Below are positions 1 to 8,092 of a stretch of DNA of 64,000 nt, piece by piece (within the stretch, counting starts at the first letter, position 1; each line of letters begins with the position of its first letter). The notes below the pieces were generated by a model. The model did not search any database and had not been told where the DNA came from. It saw only the letters and a program-made list of their open reading frames with translations. The position numbers were made by a program, and so were the translations under genes. The DNA is taken from the NCBI GenBank assembly GCA_038043465.1, contig JBBTBX010000009.1, positions 62,001-126,000 of the forward strand, read 5' to 3'. The DNA comes from SXRF01 sp038043465 (GTDB taxonomy: Bacteria; Pseudomonadota; Alphaproteobacteria; Rickettsiales; SXRF01).

Positions 1-19
1 GAATAGAACAAAAGAGAGA

Positions 20-134
20 ATTATAGTTATTATTTTGAAGTTACTCTTGCTTCGCAGCGAAAAGTAAAATCTTTGGCGGTCTTTCGGACTCGATTTTCAT
101 AGTAATTCCGCATAATGATTATACAGAATTACTA
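20..134. repeat. Three-hairpin repeat element, copy A
   Basis: A degenerate copy of a dispersed element. It has a GC-rich motif (CTTGCTTCGCAGCG, about 48-61), a core stem-loop around GGTCTTTCGGACTCGATTTT (78-97), and a flanking palindrome with arms AGTAATTC (101-108) and GAATTACT (126-133). It is closest to the reverse-oriented copy at 21470-21575, with which it shares both the core and the arms. No gene is visible in 1-208 on either strand apart from this repeat and the promoter region that follows. Confidence 0.75.
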
Positions 135-146
135 CAACGTTTTTTG

Positions 147-188
147 TTGAATTTATGGGTATAGGAGCATTATACTATACTTAGTATA
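147..188 (+). promoter_or_regulatory. Putative promoter with palindromic operator
   Basis: TTGAAT (147-152) and TATACT (171-176) are separated by 18 bases and resemble -35 and -10 boxes. The -10 box lies within an inverted repeat, TATACTA-TACT-TAGTATA (171-188), which could be an operator. The next gene starts at 209. The promoter call is inferred from sequence only. Confidence 0.4.
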
Positions 189-208
189 CCAATATTTTAG
201 GAAGCAAT

Positions 209-535
209 ATGGAAACATTAACTTATAACTTCCCAGACGAGTACAAGACTCGTGAGGCTGCAAAAAATTTATATCGAACTATAACCGACGGCTTTGGCGG
301 AAAATATAATGCGGTTGTGATGGCAAATAATAATTTACAACAAAGATACGGTGTATCAGACGCCGGCGATGACGAAGAAGTTCTTTATTTTATGGTAAAC
401 GCCAGAAACAGCAGTCCTTACATAACCTTCAATTTTAAAACAGCCACACACAAGGCAGTATTTGAAGAGATTTTTGCACGTACCGCCGAAGAACATGGCG
501 GGATAGCGCAAAAGCAGAGAATAAAGACTGATTAG
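209..535 (+). CDS. Hypothetical protein (108 aa)
   Basis: A 108-residue acidic soluble protein that I do not recognise. The start is supported by a Shine-Dalgarno AGGAAG at 199-204, four bases before the ATG. There is no signal peptide or membrane segment. The middle (FGGKYNAVVMANNNL) and the end (FARTAEEHGGIAQK) look like an ordinary folded protein rather than a spurious frame. It stops three bases before the stop of the convergent nitronate monooxygenase gene, and the promoter/operator at 147-188 probably drives it. Confidence 0.7.
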   Translation: METLTYNFPDEYKTREAAKNLYRTITDGFGGKYNAVVMANNNLQQRYGVSDAGDDEEVLYFMVNARNSSPYITFNFKTATHKAVFEEIFARTAEEHGGIAQKQRIKTD

Positions 536-537
536 GT

Positions 538-1569
538 TTACGCTTTTTTTCGCATTCCAAGGCAGGACTCTGACTGCGCTATAAGCTCGTTCACTATGTT
601 TTGCATCGGCTCTATCTTGCTTACCATGCCGACACTCTGCCCCGCCATCAGCGAACCATTTTCCACGTCACCCTCAATAACTGCTTTCCTGAGCGCGCCT
701 GCCCAGAAATGTTCTATCTTAAGCTGCGCGTCTTTCTTATCAACGCCGCCTGCCCGAAACTCTCTTATAACTTCATGCTGACAACGGGTAAAAGCATCGG
801 TTGCCTTATTCAGCAACGCACGCACCGGAATCACTGGAAAATCAGGATCAACCTGTACTGACGGCATGGCATCCCTCGCCTGCGCCCGGATAAAAGCCTC
901 TTTGAATTTGGGATGAGCAATAGATTCTTCTGCACATACAAAACGTGTGCCGAGCTGCACACCAGACGCACCCATTTCCAGATAGCTGACAATTGCTTCG
1001 CCACGACCTATGCCACCGGCTACAAAAACCGGAACTTCTTTTATATTCGGCAAAATCTCCTGCGCCAGCACCGATGTCGAAACCGGACCGATATGCCCAC
1101 CCGCTTCCGCCCCTTCAATCACCAGTGCGTCAACCCCGCTCCTGACTAATTTGCGACCAATTATCGCTGACGGCGCAAAGGCAATAACCTTGCCGCCCGA
1201 TTCTTTGATGGATTTTATGGTATCGCCGCTGGGAATCCCACCCGCCAGCACCACATGCGTAACTTTCTGGCGTTTGCAGACTTCCACCAATTCCGCAAGC
1301 TGCGGGTGCATGATAATAAGATTTACGCCAAACGGTTTGCTGGTGAGTTTTTTAGTCTCAATGATTTCTTTTTCCAACAAATCAGGCGGCATTGAACCGC
1401 AGGCAATTACCCCAAACGCTCCAGCGTTAGAAAGTGCTGCAACCAGATTACGCTCGGAAACCCAAGACATCGCCCCGCCCATAATGGCATATTGCGTGCC
1501 GAGGAATTCTGTGCCTCGCTGCCAGAGCGAGTTGAGTTGTGAGTGCTGAGTGCTGAGTGAGGTTGTCAT
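538..1569 (-). CDS. Nitronate monooxygenase / 2-nitropropane dioxygenase family
   Basis: An FMN-dependent TIM-barrel enzyme of the nitronate monooxygenase/FabK-like family, which oxidises alkyl nitronates; the true substrate cannot be read from sequence. Family marks are AEAGGHIG (residues 154-161, with the catalytic-type His), VAGGIG (183-188) and QLGTRF (205-210), the phosphate-binding part of the barrel. The length of 343 aa is normal. Residues 3-13 (TSLSTQHSQLN) are encoded by a heptanucleotide tandem repeat at 1534-1561, so the original N-terminus has been replaced or extended. The start overlaps the 3' end of lysC by four bases (ATGA type), which implies translational coupling to lysC. 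Confidence 0.85.
   Translation of the reverse strand: MTTSLSTQHSQLNSLWQRGTEFLGTQYAIMGGAMSWVSERNLVAALSNAGAFGVIACGSMPPDLLEKEIIETKKLTSKPFGVNLIIMHPQLAELVEVCKRQKVTHVVLAGGIPSGDTIKSIKESGGKVIAFAPSAIIGRKLVRSGVDALVIEGAEAGGHIGPVSTSVLAQEILPNIKEVPVFVAGGIGRGEAIVSYLEMGASGVQLGTRFVCAEESIAHPKFKEAFIRAQARDAMPSVQVDPDFPVIPVRALLNKATDAFTRCQHEVIREFRAGGVDKKDAQLKIEHFWAGALRKAVIEGDVENGSLMAGQSVGMVSKIEPMQNIVNELIAQSESCLGMRKKA
1534..1561. repeat. Heptanucleotide tandem repeat inside a gene
   Basis: Four units of seven bases (GAGTTGT, GAGTGCT, GAGTGCT, GAGTGAG) lie within the first codons of the nitronate monooxygenase gene and are translated as part of STQHSQL on the minus strand. The same GAGTGCT unit recurs inside the hydrolase gene at 5681-5715. 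Confidence 0.85.
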
Positions 1570-2795
1570 GCTTTCTCCAATTCAAATGCCGCGTGCAAGG
1601 CGCGCACTGCCAGCTCGGTATATTCTTCGGCGATAAGAACGCTGATTTTTATTTCGGAAGTGGAAATAACCGAGATATTGATATTCTTCTCAGCGAGTGC
1701 TTCAAACATTGTCTGCGCGATACCTGTATGGCTGCGCATTCCCACGCCGACCACTGAAATTTTTGCTACGTTTTTATCAGCGTGCATGGATTTATATTTG
1801 AGTTTGTCCCGCAGCTTTTCCACCACCGCAACCGCATTATCCAGATCCGCCTTAGGCACGGTGAAAGTAATGTCAGTTGCCTTACCGCCTTCAGTTACGT
1901 TCTGCACGATCATATCAACATTGATGCCCGCCTCGGCAAGAGGCGCAAACAACGAGGCTGACATTCCTGGGATATTGGCAATTTCGGTGAGCGAAATCCG
2001 CGCGTCATCACGCGAATAAGCAATCCCTGTAATACGTTTCTGTTCCACAATATCCTCCTCTTTTACCAGTAATGTTCCAGCTTCATCATTAAAACTATTC
2101 AGCACCTGCACAATCACATTGTGATTCATCGCCATTTCCACCGAGCGTGTTTGCAAAACCTTAGCGCCGAGTGACGCCATTTCCAGCATCTCCTCATAGG
2201 CGATTTTATCCAGCTTGCGAGCATTGCTCACGATGCGCGGATCGGTGGTGTATACTCCGTTCACATCGGTATAAATATCGCACCTGTCGGCTTTAAGAGC
2301 TGCAGCGAGTGCCACCGCAGAGGTATCCGAACCGCCGCGCCCGAGTGTTGAAATACGGTTATCTTCACTCACCCCCTGAAAACCCGCAACTACCACTACT
2401 TTGCCGCTATTAATTTCGGCAAGCATGGAGGTGGCATCAATGCTTTCTATCCGCGCTTTACCATGTGCCATATTGGTATTAAGTGGAATTTGCCAGCCAG
2501 AATAGGAACGGGCAGGAATTCCCATCTCATTTAAGCATAACGCCAGCAAACCGCTGGTCACCTGTTCACCAGACGCGACAACATGGTCATATTCCGCCCA
2601 CGCTTCTTTGGTGGAAAGTGGAGAAAGCTCCTGCACATAAGCAACCAGTTGATTGGTAACGCCCGACATGGCGGAAACCACCACCGCCACCTTATTGCCC
2701 TTATCCAGTTCTTTTTTTACTTTAATGGCAACATTGCGGATACGTTCAATATTACCAACCGAAGTGCCACCGAATTTCTGTACTATTAATGCCAT
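1566..2795 (-). CDS. lysC: Aspartate kinase
   Basis: Monofunctional aspartokinase, which phosphorylates L-aspartate as the first step toward lysine, diaminopimelate, threonine and methionine. The N-terminal amino-acid-kinase domain carries KFGGTSVG (residues 7-14) and RGGSDTSA. Two C-terminal ACT domains follow, with ISLTEIANIPGMSASLF near 270 and ISVVGVGMRSHTGIA near 347, which normally bind lysine or threonine as feedback inhibitors. The length of 409 aa is typical. dapF, further along in this window, belongs to the same pathway. The bases just before the ATG are a heptamer repeat tract (2801-2839), and no Shine-Dalgarno sequence is visible. Confidence 0.95.
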   Translation of the reverse strand: MALIVQKFGGTSVGNIERIRNVAIKVKKELDKGNKVAVVVSAMSGVTNQLVAYVQELSPLSTKEAWAEYDHVVASGEQVTSGLLALCLNEMGIPARSYSGWQIPLNTNMAHGKARIESIDATSMLAEINSGKVVVVAGFQGVSEDNRISTLGRGGSDTSAVALAAALKADRCDIYTDVNGVYTTDPRIVSNARKLDKIAYEEMLEMASLGAKVLQTRSVEMAMNHNVIVQVLNSFNDEAGTLLVKEEDIVEQKRITGIAYSRDDARISLTEIANIPGMSASLFAPLAEAGINVDMIVQNVTEGGKATDITFTVPKADLDNAVAVVEKLRDKLKYKSMHADKNVAKISVVGVGMRSHTGIAQTMFEALAEKNINISVISTSEIKISVLIAEEYTELAVRALHAAFELEKA

Positions 2796-2800
2796 GATTT

Positions 2801-2839
2801 TAGTGATTAGTGATTAGTGGATAAGTGATTAGTGATTAG
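2801..2839. repeat. Heptanucleotide repeat tract in the lysC leader
   Basis: Units of TGATTAG, with variants TGGATAAG, fill the positions from 6 to 44 bases upstream of the lysC ATG. On the coding strand they read as CTAATCA units. The tract occupies the place where a ribosome binding site would be. Confidence 0.85.
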
Positions 2840-3052
2840 ACTATTTTTTTTATAGTTACAAGATCACTTTATATTGTCCGGCTAGTGCAGGCTGGTATCC
2901 AGAGCAACTAATCTTGCATAATTTTATTATTTATTTACAATAATATACAACAATCATACTATTCCTTAACAATTTTAACTTTTAATTTACATAGGCTTAT
3001 TGTATTGTAGACGGACTAAATAATTAAAAAATATATCAAGGGGAGAGATTAC

Positions 3053-3397
3053 GTGGAAGAATCTAAGAGGGCTACGCCAGAAAATACAAGATGGATTGAA
3101 TATGGCATAACTGAATCAGCTGAAGCTGGTGCTCAATTACGTTCCAGCAGTTTGCCAAGAGAGCAAGCTAAAGCATTAGTCCATCATATTAATAAAACCA
3201 ACCCCAACATAGGTGCTACTTCTCACCCTTTAAATACCAAAGTAGGAGCTGAGCATCAAGTCCATATTAAAAATGCTTCTGAATTTATTAAATCTTTTCC
3301 TGTTGCAGATGTTGCGCTCAAAAGCCATGCAGACAGCCATTTCAGATATGGTCCAAAAGCCAGCGCACATACACAACCAAGTATGCATTGTCGGTAA
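3053..3397 (+). CDS. Hypothetical protein (114 aa)
   Basis: A small hydrophilic protein that I do not recognise. It starts with GTG, chosen because AAGGGGAGAG lies just upstream (about 3038-3047) as a strong Shine-Dalgarno sequence. It is rich in Ser, His and Ala (SHADSHFRYGPKASAHTQPS near the C-terminus) and has no signal peptide or transmembrane segment. It converges on rimI, whose stop lies 16 bases beyond. The preceding gap (2840-3052) is AT-rich and holds no other gene that I can see. Confidence 0.65.
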   Translation: MEESKRATPENTRWIEYGITESAEAGAQLRSSSLPREQAKALVHHINKTNPNIGATSHPLNTKVGAEHQVHIKNASEFIKSFPVADVALKSHADSHFRYGPKASAHTQPSMHCR

Positions 3398-3413
3398 TTA
3401 TAAATCTTTATAA

Positions 3414-3878
3414 TTACCACAACTTCTTCATCATCACCAGCGCGTCAGTGAGCGAGCCGTCAAGCTGCTGGTAATATAGCTTGCGGCGGTTGATGTGTTG
3501 GAAACCGAAAGTTTCATAGAGTTTTATGGCGGAGTCATTGCCGACTTCCACCTCGAGGAATAGTTTTTCCACGCCAAGCGATTTGCATTTTTCCAGCATA
3601 TCTTCCACCAGCTTTCTAGCAATTCCCTGTTTCCTGTAGGCTGGTAGAACTGCAATCGTCAGGATTTCCGCCTGGTCAAACGCCACGCGGTAGACCAACA
3701 TAGCAACAGCCTCCTGCCCCTCCTCCACCAGAAAAGCGAAAGTGTCCTTAACTGCAAAAAAATCGGTAAAAACATCGCGGTTCCAATAGCGCGGGAAGCA
3801 TATCGCATGAATGTTGGTTAGTTTATCAGCTTCAGTCTCAGCAACCTGCCTGATAGTAAAATCCTTACGCACCACCAC
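3414..3878 (-). CDS. rimI: Ribosomal protein S18 alanine N-acetyltransferase-like GNAT
   Basis: GNAT-fold acetyltransferase most like RimI, which acetylates the N-terminal alanine of ribosomal protein S18. The acetyl-CoA loop is in ILTIAVLPAYRKQGIARKL (motif A, Q/RxxGxG/A type, near residues 75-90). The C-terminal LEVEVGNDSAIKLYETFGF matches the RimI signature with an Asn and a Tyr. The length of 154 aa is typical. It overlaps the upstream TPR gene by 14 bases and is probably co-transcribed with it. It could be another small GNAT, but the RimI signature makes that less likely. Confidence 0.8.
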   Translation of the reverse strand: MVVRKDFTIRQVAETEADKLTNIHAICFPRYWNRDVFTDFFAVKDTFAFLVEEGQEAVAMLVYRVAFDQAEILTIAVLPAYRKQGIARKLVEDMLEKCKSLGVEKLFLEVEVGNDSAIKLYETFGFQHINRRKLYYQQLDGSLTDALVMMKKLW

Positions 3879-4272
3879 TTGCCGCTTTCAGCATATCTTT
3901 TGCCTCCTGCCAATCAGGTTTGATTTGCAAGGCTTTTACCAAGGAGATTTTGGCATTTGCTTTTTTATCAACCGCCATATAGCTCGCCCCAAGCCAATAC
4001 CAACCATCGGCATGCTTCGGTTCAATCCATGTCAGGAATTTGAAACGGAAAACCGCATCATCAAAATTACCAAGATCGTAGTGTTTACGACCCAGCTCAT
4101 AATTATTTTTTACAATATCACGAGCTTTTTTAAGGTTTCTTATAAAATCTATGATTGCGTGTTTCCATCTCTGGAGTTTTTCCCCAAGCGGATCTTTTTT
4201 GAACTCGTCTTTGAAGGAGTTTTTTATATCTTGTACAAAATCTTTCTTTTTTGCAGATTCTTCTTCCAGCAT
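3865..4272 (-). CDS. TPR-repeat protein (135 aa)
   Basis: A small protein with two adjacent tetratricopeptide-like helical hairpins (YELGRKHYDLGNFDDAVFRF, then GWYWLGASYMAVDKKANAKI and a terminal helix) after a charged, coiled N-terminal third. It has no signal peptide. TPR proteins act as protein-binding scaffolds, and the partner is unknown. It overlaps rimI by 14 bases and is divergent from ubiG. Specific function not recognised. Confidence 0.7.
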   Translation of the reverse strand: MLEEESAKKKDFVQDIKNSFKDEFKKDPLGEKLQRWKHAIIDFIRNLKKARDIVKNNYELGRKHYDLGNFDDAVFRFKFLTWIEPKHADGWYWLGASYMAVDKKANAKISLVKALQIKPDWQEAKDMLKAASGGA

Positions 4273-4331
4273 ATATTATACTCCCCGATAATTATATAAA
4301 TTGAAGATAGTTTACCAATTTACAGGCACAA

Positions 4332-5072
4332 ATGAAAACAAAAAATACAAAATCTACTGCCGAAAGCAGTTCCGTTGATGCTGAAGAAATTGAGCGTTTC
4401 TCGCGCATCGCCGATGAATGGTGGAACGTAAACGGGAAATTTGCCCCCTTGCACAGCATGAATCCTGTTCGGATTGAGTATATTAGAGATAAAATAATAA
4501 AGCATTTTGGAGCGATGGATTCGCTATCGCTGCTGGATATTGGTTGTGGAGGCGGATTGATTGCCGAACCTATGGCACGGCTCGGAGCAAAGGTAACGGC
4601 TATTGACGCTTCGCAGAAAAATATTGCGGTTGCCAGCCTGCACGCGGAGAAAATGGGGCTAGATATTGATTATCGCTGTACCACGGCTGAGGAACTGGCG
4701 GCAAGTGGAGCGGTTTTTGATGTGGTTCTATCGCTGGAAATTGTGGAGCATGTGTCGGATATTGATTTATTCATAAAATCCGCCTGCAAGCTTTTAAAGA
4801 CGGGTGGTATTATAATTCTTTCTACTTTGAATCGTACTGTAAAATCTTATGGCCTCGCCATTATCGGCGCGGAATATATCATGCGCTTGCTGCCTATTGG
4901 AACCCATACATGGAATAAATTCCTGCGCCCCAGCGAATTATGCAACTTGTTGGAGCAAAACCAGATTGAAATAGACGAGCTGATGGGGATGGTGATGAAC
5001 CCAATTACATGGAAATGGCGACTGGATTCCAAGGATTTAGCGGTTAATTATCTGGTGGTGGGGAAGCGATGA
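4332..5072 (+). CDS. ubiG: Ubiquinone biosynthesis O-methyltransferase UbiG
   Basis: SAM-dependent methyltransferase performing the O-methylation steps of ubiquinone synthesis. The N-terminus has the family mark EIERFSRIADEWWNVNGKFAPLH, where the FxxxAxxWWD/N-type start and the HxMNPVR run that follows are typical of UbiG. The SAM-binding motif I is LLDIGCGGGLIAEPMARLGA near residue 63. The length of 246 aa fits the family. Ubiquinone implies a respiratory chain, which is consistent with the ccm genes at the far end of the window. It converges with the nitrilase gene, and a hairpin-rich repeat between and across the stops may terminate both. Confidence 0.93.
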   Translation: MKTKNTKSTAESSSVDAEEIERFSRIADEWWNVNGKFAPLHSMNPVRIEYIRDKIIKHFGAMDSLSLLDIGCGGGLIAEPMARLGAKVTAIDASQKNIAVASLHAEKMGLDIDYRCTTAEELAASGAVFDVVLSLEIVEHVSDIDLFIKSACKLLKTGGIIILSTLNRTVKSYGLAIIGAEYIMRLLPIGTHTWNKFLRPSELCNLLEQNQIEIDELMGMVMNPITWKWRLDSKDLAVNYLVVGKR

Positions 5073-5075
5073 TTT

Positions 5076-5144
5076 GTCATGCCGCATTTATTGCGGCATC
5101 TGGTCTTTATTATTGCCAGACCCCGCAATAAATGCGGGGTGACA
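5076..5144. repeat. Palindromic GTCATGCC...GGTGAC repeat
   Basis: A 69-base palindromic repeat with internal hairpins GCCGCA-TTTAT-TGCGGC and CCCCGCA-ATAAA-TGCGGGG. It lies across the 3' end of the nitrilase gene and encodes its last 18 or so residues, and it sits between two convergent genes where it could end transcription in both directions. Related GTCATCCC...GGGATGAC copies lie at 46641-46727 and 49648-49732. Confidence 0.85.
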
Positions 5145-5978
5145 GAACTCTCTATCATGTTGTAAATTTGGCAATTTACCACGCATTTTTGCCACTTCGC
5201 TTAAATCAATATCAGCACTTATGATACCTTCTTCCGTTCCGCCATCAGCAATGATTTTTCCCCACGGGTCTACTACTAGCGAATGACCATAGGTTTTCCG
5301 CCCGCCAGCATGGGTTCCGGTTTGCGCTGGAGCAATGATAAAACATCCGGTTTCGATGGCGCGGGCGCGCAGCAAAACATGCCAGTGCGCTTCTCCAGTT
5401 ACCTGCGTAAAAGCAGCTGGTACGGCGATGATACCCGCCCCTGCCTTGGCTAGCGCCCGATAAAGCTGGGGAAAGCGGACATCATAACAAATCGTCATAC
5501 CCAGTTTTGCCCAAGGTGTAGGAGCAATGACAGCCTTGTCACCAGCAATAATTTTAGAAGATTCCCGATAAACCTGCCCATCACCAACCTCAACATCAAA
5601 CAGGTGAATTTTATCATAATGGGACATAATTTCGCCCTCAGGGTTAAAAAGCAGCGAACGGTTATAGGTGAGAGGCGAGTGAGTTTTGAGTGCTGAGTGC
5701 TGAGTGCTGAGTATAGCAACGCTGCCTATTAGCAGCCAAATATTGTTTTTACGCGCCATTTCCGCTGAGGCTTTAACTGCCGGATGCTCATGCTGCTTAT
5801 AAAAAACCCGGTCTTTTCCACTTTCTTCTATTAAAAATGTGTTTTCGGGAGTAGCGACCAGCCCTGCCCCCATGGCGGTCGCACGCTCCACCATACCCCT
5901 AACTTTAACAATATTTTCCAGCAAATCCGCGCTACTGGTAAGTTGCAAGCACGCTATCTTTAACATATTATTTACCAA
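5088..5978 (-). CDS. Carbon-nitrogen hydrolase (nitrilase superfamily, Nit-like)
   Basis: Amidohydrolase of the nitrilase superfamily, resembling the Nit1/omega-amidase branch that removes deaminated glutathione or hydrolyses omega-amides. The catalytic Glu-Lys-Cys triad is visible: E45 in ATPENTF, K123 in YDKIHLFD and C164 in MTICYDVRFP. Two foreign-looking pieces stand out. Residues about 88-103 (AILSTQHSALKTHSPL) come from a heptamer repeat at 5681-5715, in the loop before the second catalytic strand. The last 18 residues come from the palindromic repeat at 5076-5144, replacing the usual C-terminus after LPNLQHDREF. An alternative start is the Met at residue 5. Since the triad is intact, the enzyme may still work. 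Confidence 0.9.
   Translation of the reverse strand: MVNNMLKIACLQLTSSADLLENIVKVRGMVERATAMGAGLVATPENTFLIEESGKDRVFYKQHEHPAVKASAEMARKNNIWLLIGSVAILSTQHSALKTHSPLTYNRSLLFNPEGEIMSHYDKIHLFDVEVGDGQVYRESSKIIAGDKAVIAPTPWAKLGMTICYDVRFPQLYRALAKAGAGIIAVPAAFTQVTGEAHWHVLLRARAIETGCFIIAPAQTGTHAGGRKTYGHSLVVDPWGKIIADGGTEEGIISADIDLSEVAKMRGKLPNLQHDREFCHPAFIAGSGNNKDQMPQ
5681..5715. repeat. Heptanucleotide repeat inside the nitrilase-like gene
   Basis: Units GAGTTTT, GAGTGCT, GAGTGCT, GAGTGCT, GAGTATA: five consecutive heptamers in frame within the hydrolase gene. They are translated on the minus strand as part of LSTQHSALKT. The same unit occurs at 1541-1554. Confidence 0.9.
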
Positions 5979-6095
5979 TAATTTATTCGATAAAATGCAG
6001 ATAATAATAACTAATGATTAATTCTATTGCTATAATATATCTATTATAAAACAGGTATTCTTAATCATTCCACCATTATAAAAATACAAAACTAT

Positions 6096-7349
6096 ATGGG
6101 CAGTATAACTACTATCAAAGGCTGGTTAAAGTATTTACTTATACCGGCTTGCTTATTGGCATTCTCCAGCACACTGGTTCTTTCCGAAAATTTGCCTACG
6201 GAGCCAGAAACCACTTGTGAGACTGACTGCAAAGCGGCTAATCGCCACACGGAAATTCTGGAAACCGCAATACATAATTATCAGGATATTTACGCTAAGG
6301 GTGGCTGGGAGCATTTCCCGCTGGGAAAATCGATAAAGATACACGGCAAGGATTCGAGAGTCCCTACTCTACGCCGGATACTTTCGGTAATGGGCGATTA
6401 TAAGGTGGAAACAGAAGATTCGGCAGAAGTAGACGTAGAAATTTTAGATGAAAATCTTTCGGAAGCAGTAAAAAAATTTCAGGAGCGGCATGGACTGGAA
6501 ACCGATGGTGCGATTGGCAAAAAAACGCAAGTAGCTCTTGCTGTTCCAGTTGAATTCCGTATTGCACAGATGAAAGCAACACTGGAACGCATGCAGGACA
6601 TGCCGGAGCTTAACAAACGTCATGTACTGGTGAATATCGCGGGATTCTATCTGGAAGCGGTTGATAATAACAAAACCATAATCAATTCGCGGATTATTGT
6701 CGGCAAACCAAGACACGCCACCCCACTTTTCCACCGCGACATCATAGAAGTAAGCTTTAATCCGCAGTGGCACGTTCCGGCAAGCATAGCCCGTAACGAA
6801 ATGATGGGTAAATTGCGTGAAGAACCGGAATATTTTACCAAAGGCAATTATGTTATACGCGATAGTGATGGTGAAGTCATCAATGCCGAGGAGATTGACT
6901 GGGAAAACCAATCAGATGAAACTTATAAATTTGTGCAGCGCGCAGGCAGTGGCAATGCTCTTGGCAAAATAAAATTCAACCTGCCTGACACTAACAATAT
7001 ATACCTGCATTCAACAGGAACTCCCAAATTATTTGCGAAAGCAGAACGTGCCTTGAGCCACGGTTGCATCAGGGTTGAGAAGGCACGTGAACTGGCACAT
7101 TTTGTAATGAGTGGAATGGAAGGCTGGAACGTTGAAAGAATCGACAAGCTTTATGATGGCAGACAGTCAAAAATATTATCAGTCGATCCAGTAGAAGTGT
7201 ATCTGGTATATTGGACAAGCTGGGTTGATGAAGCTACAAAGAAACCATATTTTTACACTGACGTTTATGGCAGGGATAAAAAACGGGTTACAGAAATACT
7301 GGAAGCAATGAAAAATCCGGAAGTAAAAAGTGAAGTTGCAGATGATTAA
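6096..7349 (+). CDS. L,D-transpeptidase with peptidoglycan-binding domain (LdtD/YcbB type)
   Basis: Periplasmic L,D-transpeptidase making 3-3 cross-links in peptidoglycan or attaching proteins to it. Residues 1-30 form a signal peptide/anchor (WLKYLLIPACLLAFSSTLVL). A peptidoglycan-binding type 1 domain follows at about 118-150 (AVKKFQERHGLETDGAIGKK). The YkuD catalytic domain covers about 175-330 and ends with the active site SHGCIRV (321-327, nucleophile C324) and an upstream conserved histidine in LHSTGTP. The long catalytic domain and 417 aa length fit the YcbB group. It converges with a DUF882 peptidase-like gene only four bases away; both concern the cell wall. Confidence 0.9.
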   Translation: MGSITTIKGWLKYLLIPACLLAFSSTLVLSENLPTEPETTCETDCKAANRHTEILETAIHNYQDIYAKGGWEHFPLGKSIKIHGKDSRVPTLRRILSVMGDYKVETEDSAEVDVEILDENLSEAVKKFQERHGLETDGAIGKKTQVALAVPVEFRIAQMKATLERMQDMPELNKRHVLVNIAGFYLEAVDNNKTIINSRIIVGKPRHATPLFHRDIIEVSFNPQWHVPASIARNEMMGKLREEPEYFTKGNYVIRDSDGEVINAEEIDWENQSDETYKFVQRAGSGNALGKIKFNLPDTNNIYLHSTGTPKLFAKAERALSHGCIRVEKARELAHFVMSGMEGWNVERIDKLYDGRQSKILSVDPVEVYLVYWTSWVDEATKKPYFYTDVYGRDKKRVTEILEAMKNPEVKSEVADD

Positions 7350-7353
7350 GCAA

Positions 7354-8007
7354 TTACCAATTACGCACTTTTCCAGAGTCCACATGCACAAATTTTGAAT
7401 CCGGATAATAGCCAACTCCACCGACATTCATAGCAAGGGCGGCGTTGCGGATATAGACTAAATCTTTATCAGGCAGGCGGATATCAATGGCTTTTCCCTG
7501 TACATGCATACTTTTCTGAGCAACACCGCCGGAATGCTCACGCAACATGGCATTGGTCTTTGGCGAACGGTAAGCGGAAATCACCTCGAAAGGAGCGCGT
7601 GAGCCAAGTTTGTTGTGCAGTATAAATAACTGGTCAAGAAGTGCTTTATCAATACGCGCAACTTCGTTAGTGCGGTGATCACGCAGCACACGATTTATTT
7701 CTGCAAGCGCGCCCTTAACATAACGCCCCTTTTCCCAATAAACCAGCTTGGTTTTTTCGCCGGTATGCAGATTGTCAAAAGCCAGAAAACGCACATTCTT
7801 AGACTTGGAAGCAGACTTAGAAGAAGGTTTAGAACCGTTTTTTATCTTGATGGATGGTCCAATTTTTATCTTTTTAGGAGGCGCTGCCAGAAGCGGCGCA
7901 GGAATAATAGACAAGCCAGCAAAGGCAACCAGCCCACCAATTAACTGACGGCGGTTCAATGCAAAAGGGTTGCCAAAAGAGTCGTATGTATCTTGTTCTT
8001 CAATCAT
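7354..8007 (-). CDS. DUF882 / YcbK-like M15 peptidase family protein
   Basis: Member of the DUF882 (YcbK, MepK-like) family, M15-related zinc peptidases that cut peptidoglycan cross-links. Near the N-terminus NRRQLIGGLVAFAGLSIIPAP looks like a twin-arginine-type export signal. The conserved zinc-site region is present in VISAYRSP, SMHVQGKAIDIR (H and D ligands) and KFVHVDSG (final His). The length of 217 aa is normal. A Lys/Ser-rich linker (about residues 45-70) separates the signal from the catalytic domain. It faces the L,D-transpeptidase gene, and in other bacteria MepK-type enzymes cut the 3-3 links that such transpeptidases make. Confidence 0.87.
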   Translation of the reverse strand: MIEEQDTYDSFGNPFALNRRQLIGGLVAFAGLSIIPAPLLAAPPKKIKIGPSIKIKNGSKPSSKSASKSKNVRFLAFDNLHTGEKTKLVYWEKGRYVKGALAEINRVLRDHRTNEVARIDKALLDQLFILHNKLGSRAPFEVISAYRSPKTNAMLREHSGGVAQKSMHVQGKAIDIRLPDKDLVYIRNAALAMNVGGVGYYPDSKFVHVDSGKVRNW

Positions 8008-8092
8008 TACGCACGTTCCTGTATTTTAGTTAAGAAACCCTAACCCATACAGGCATGTTTTTCAACCCTAAATTTTCTGCGACTATAACCTA

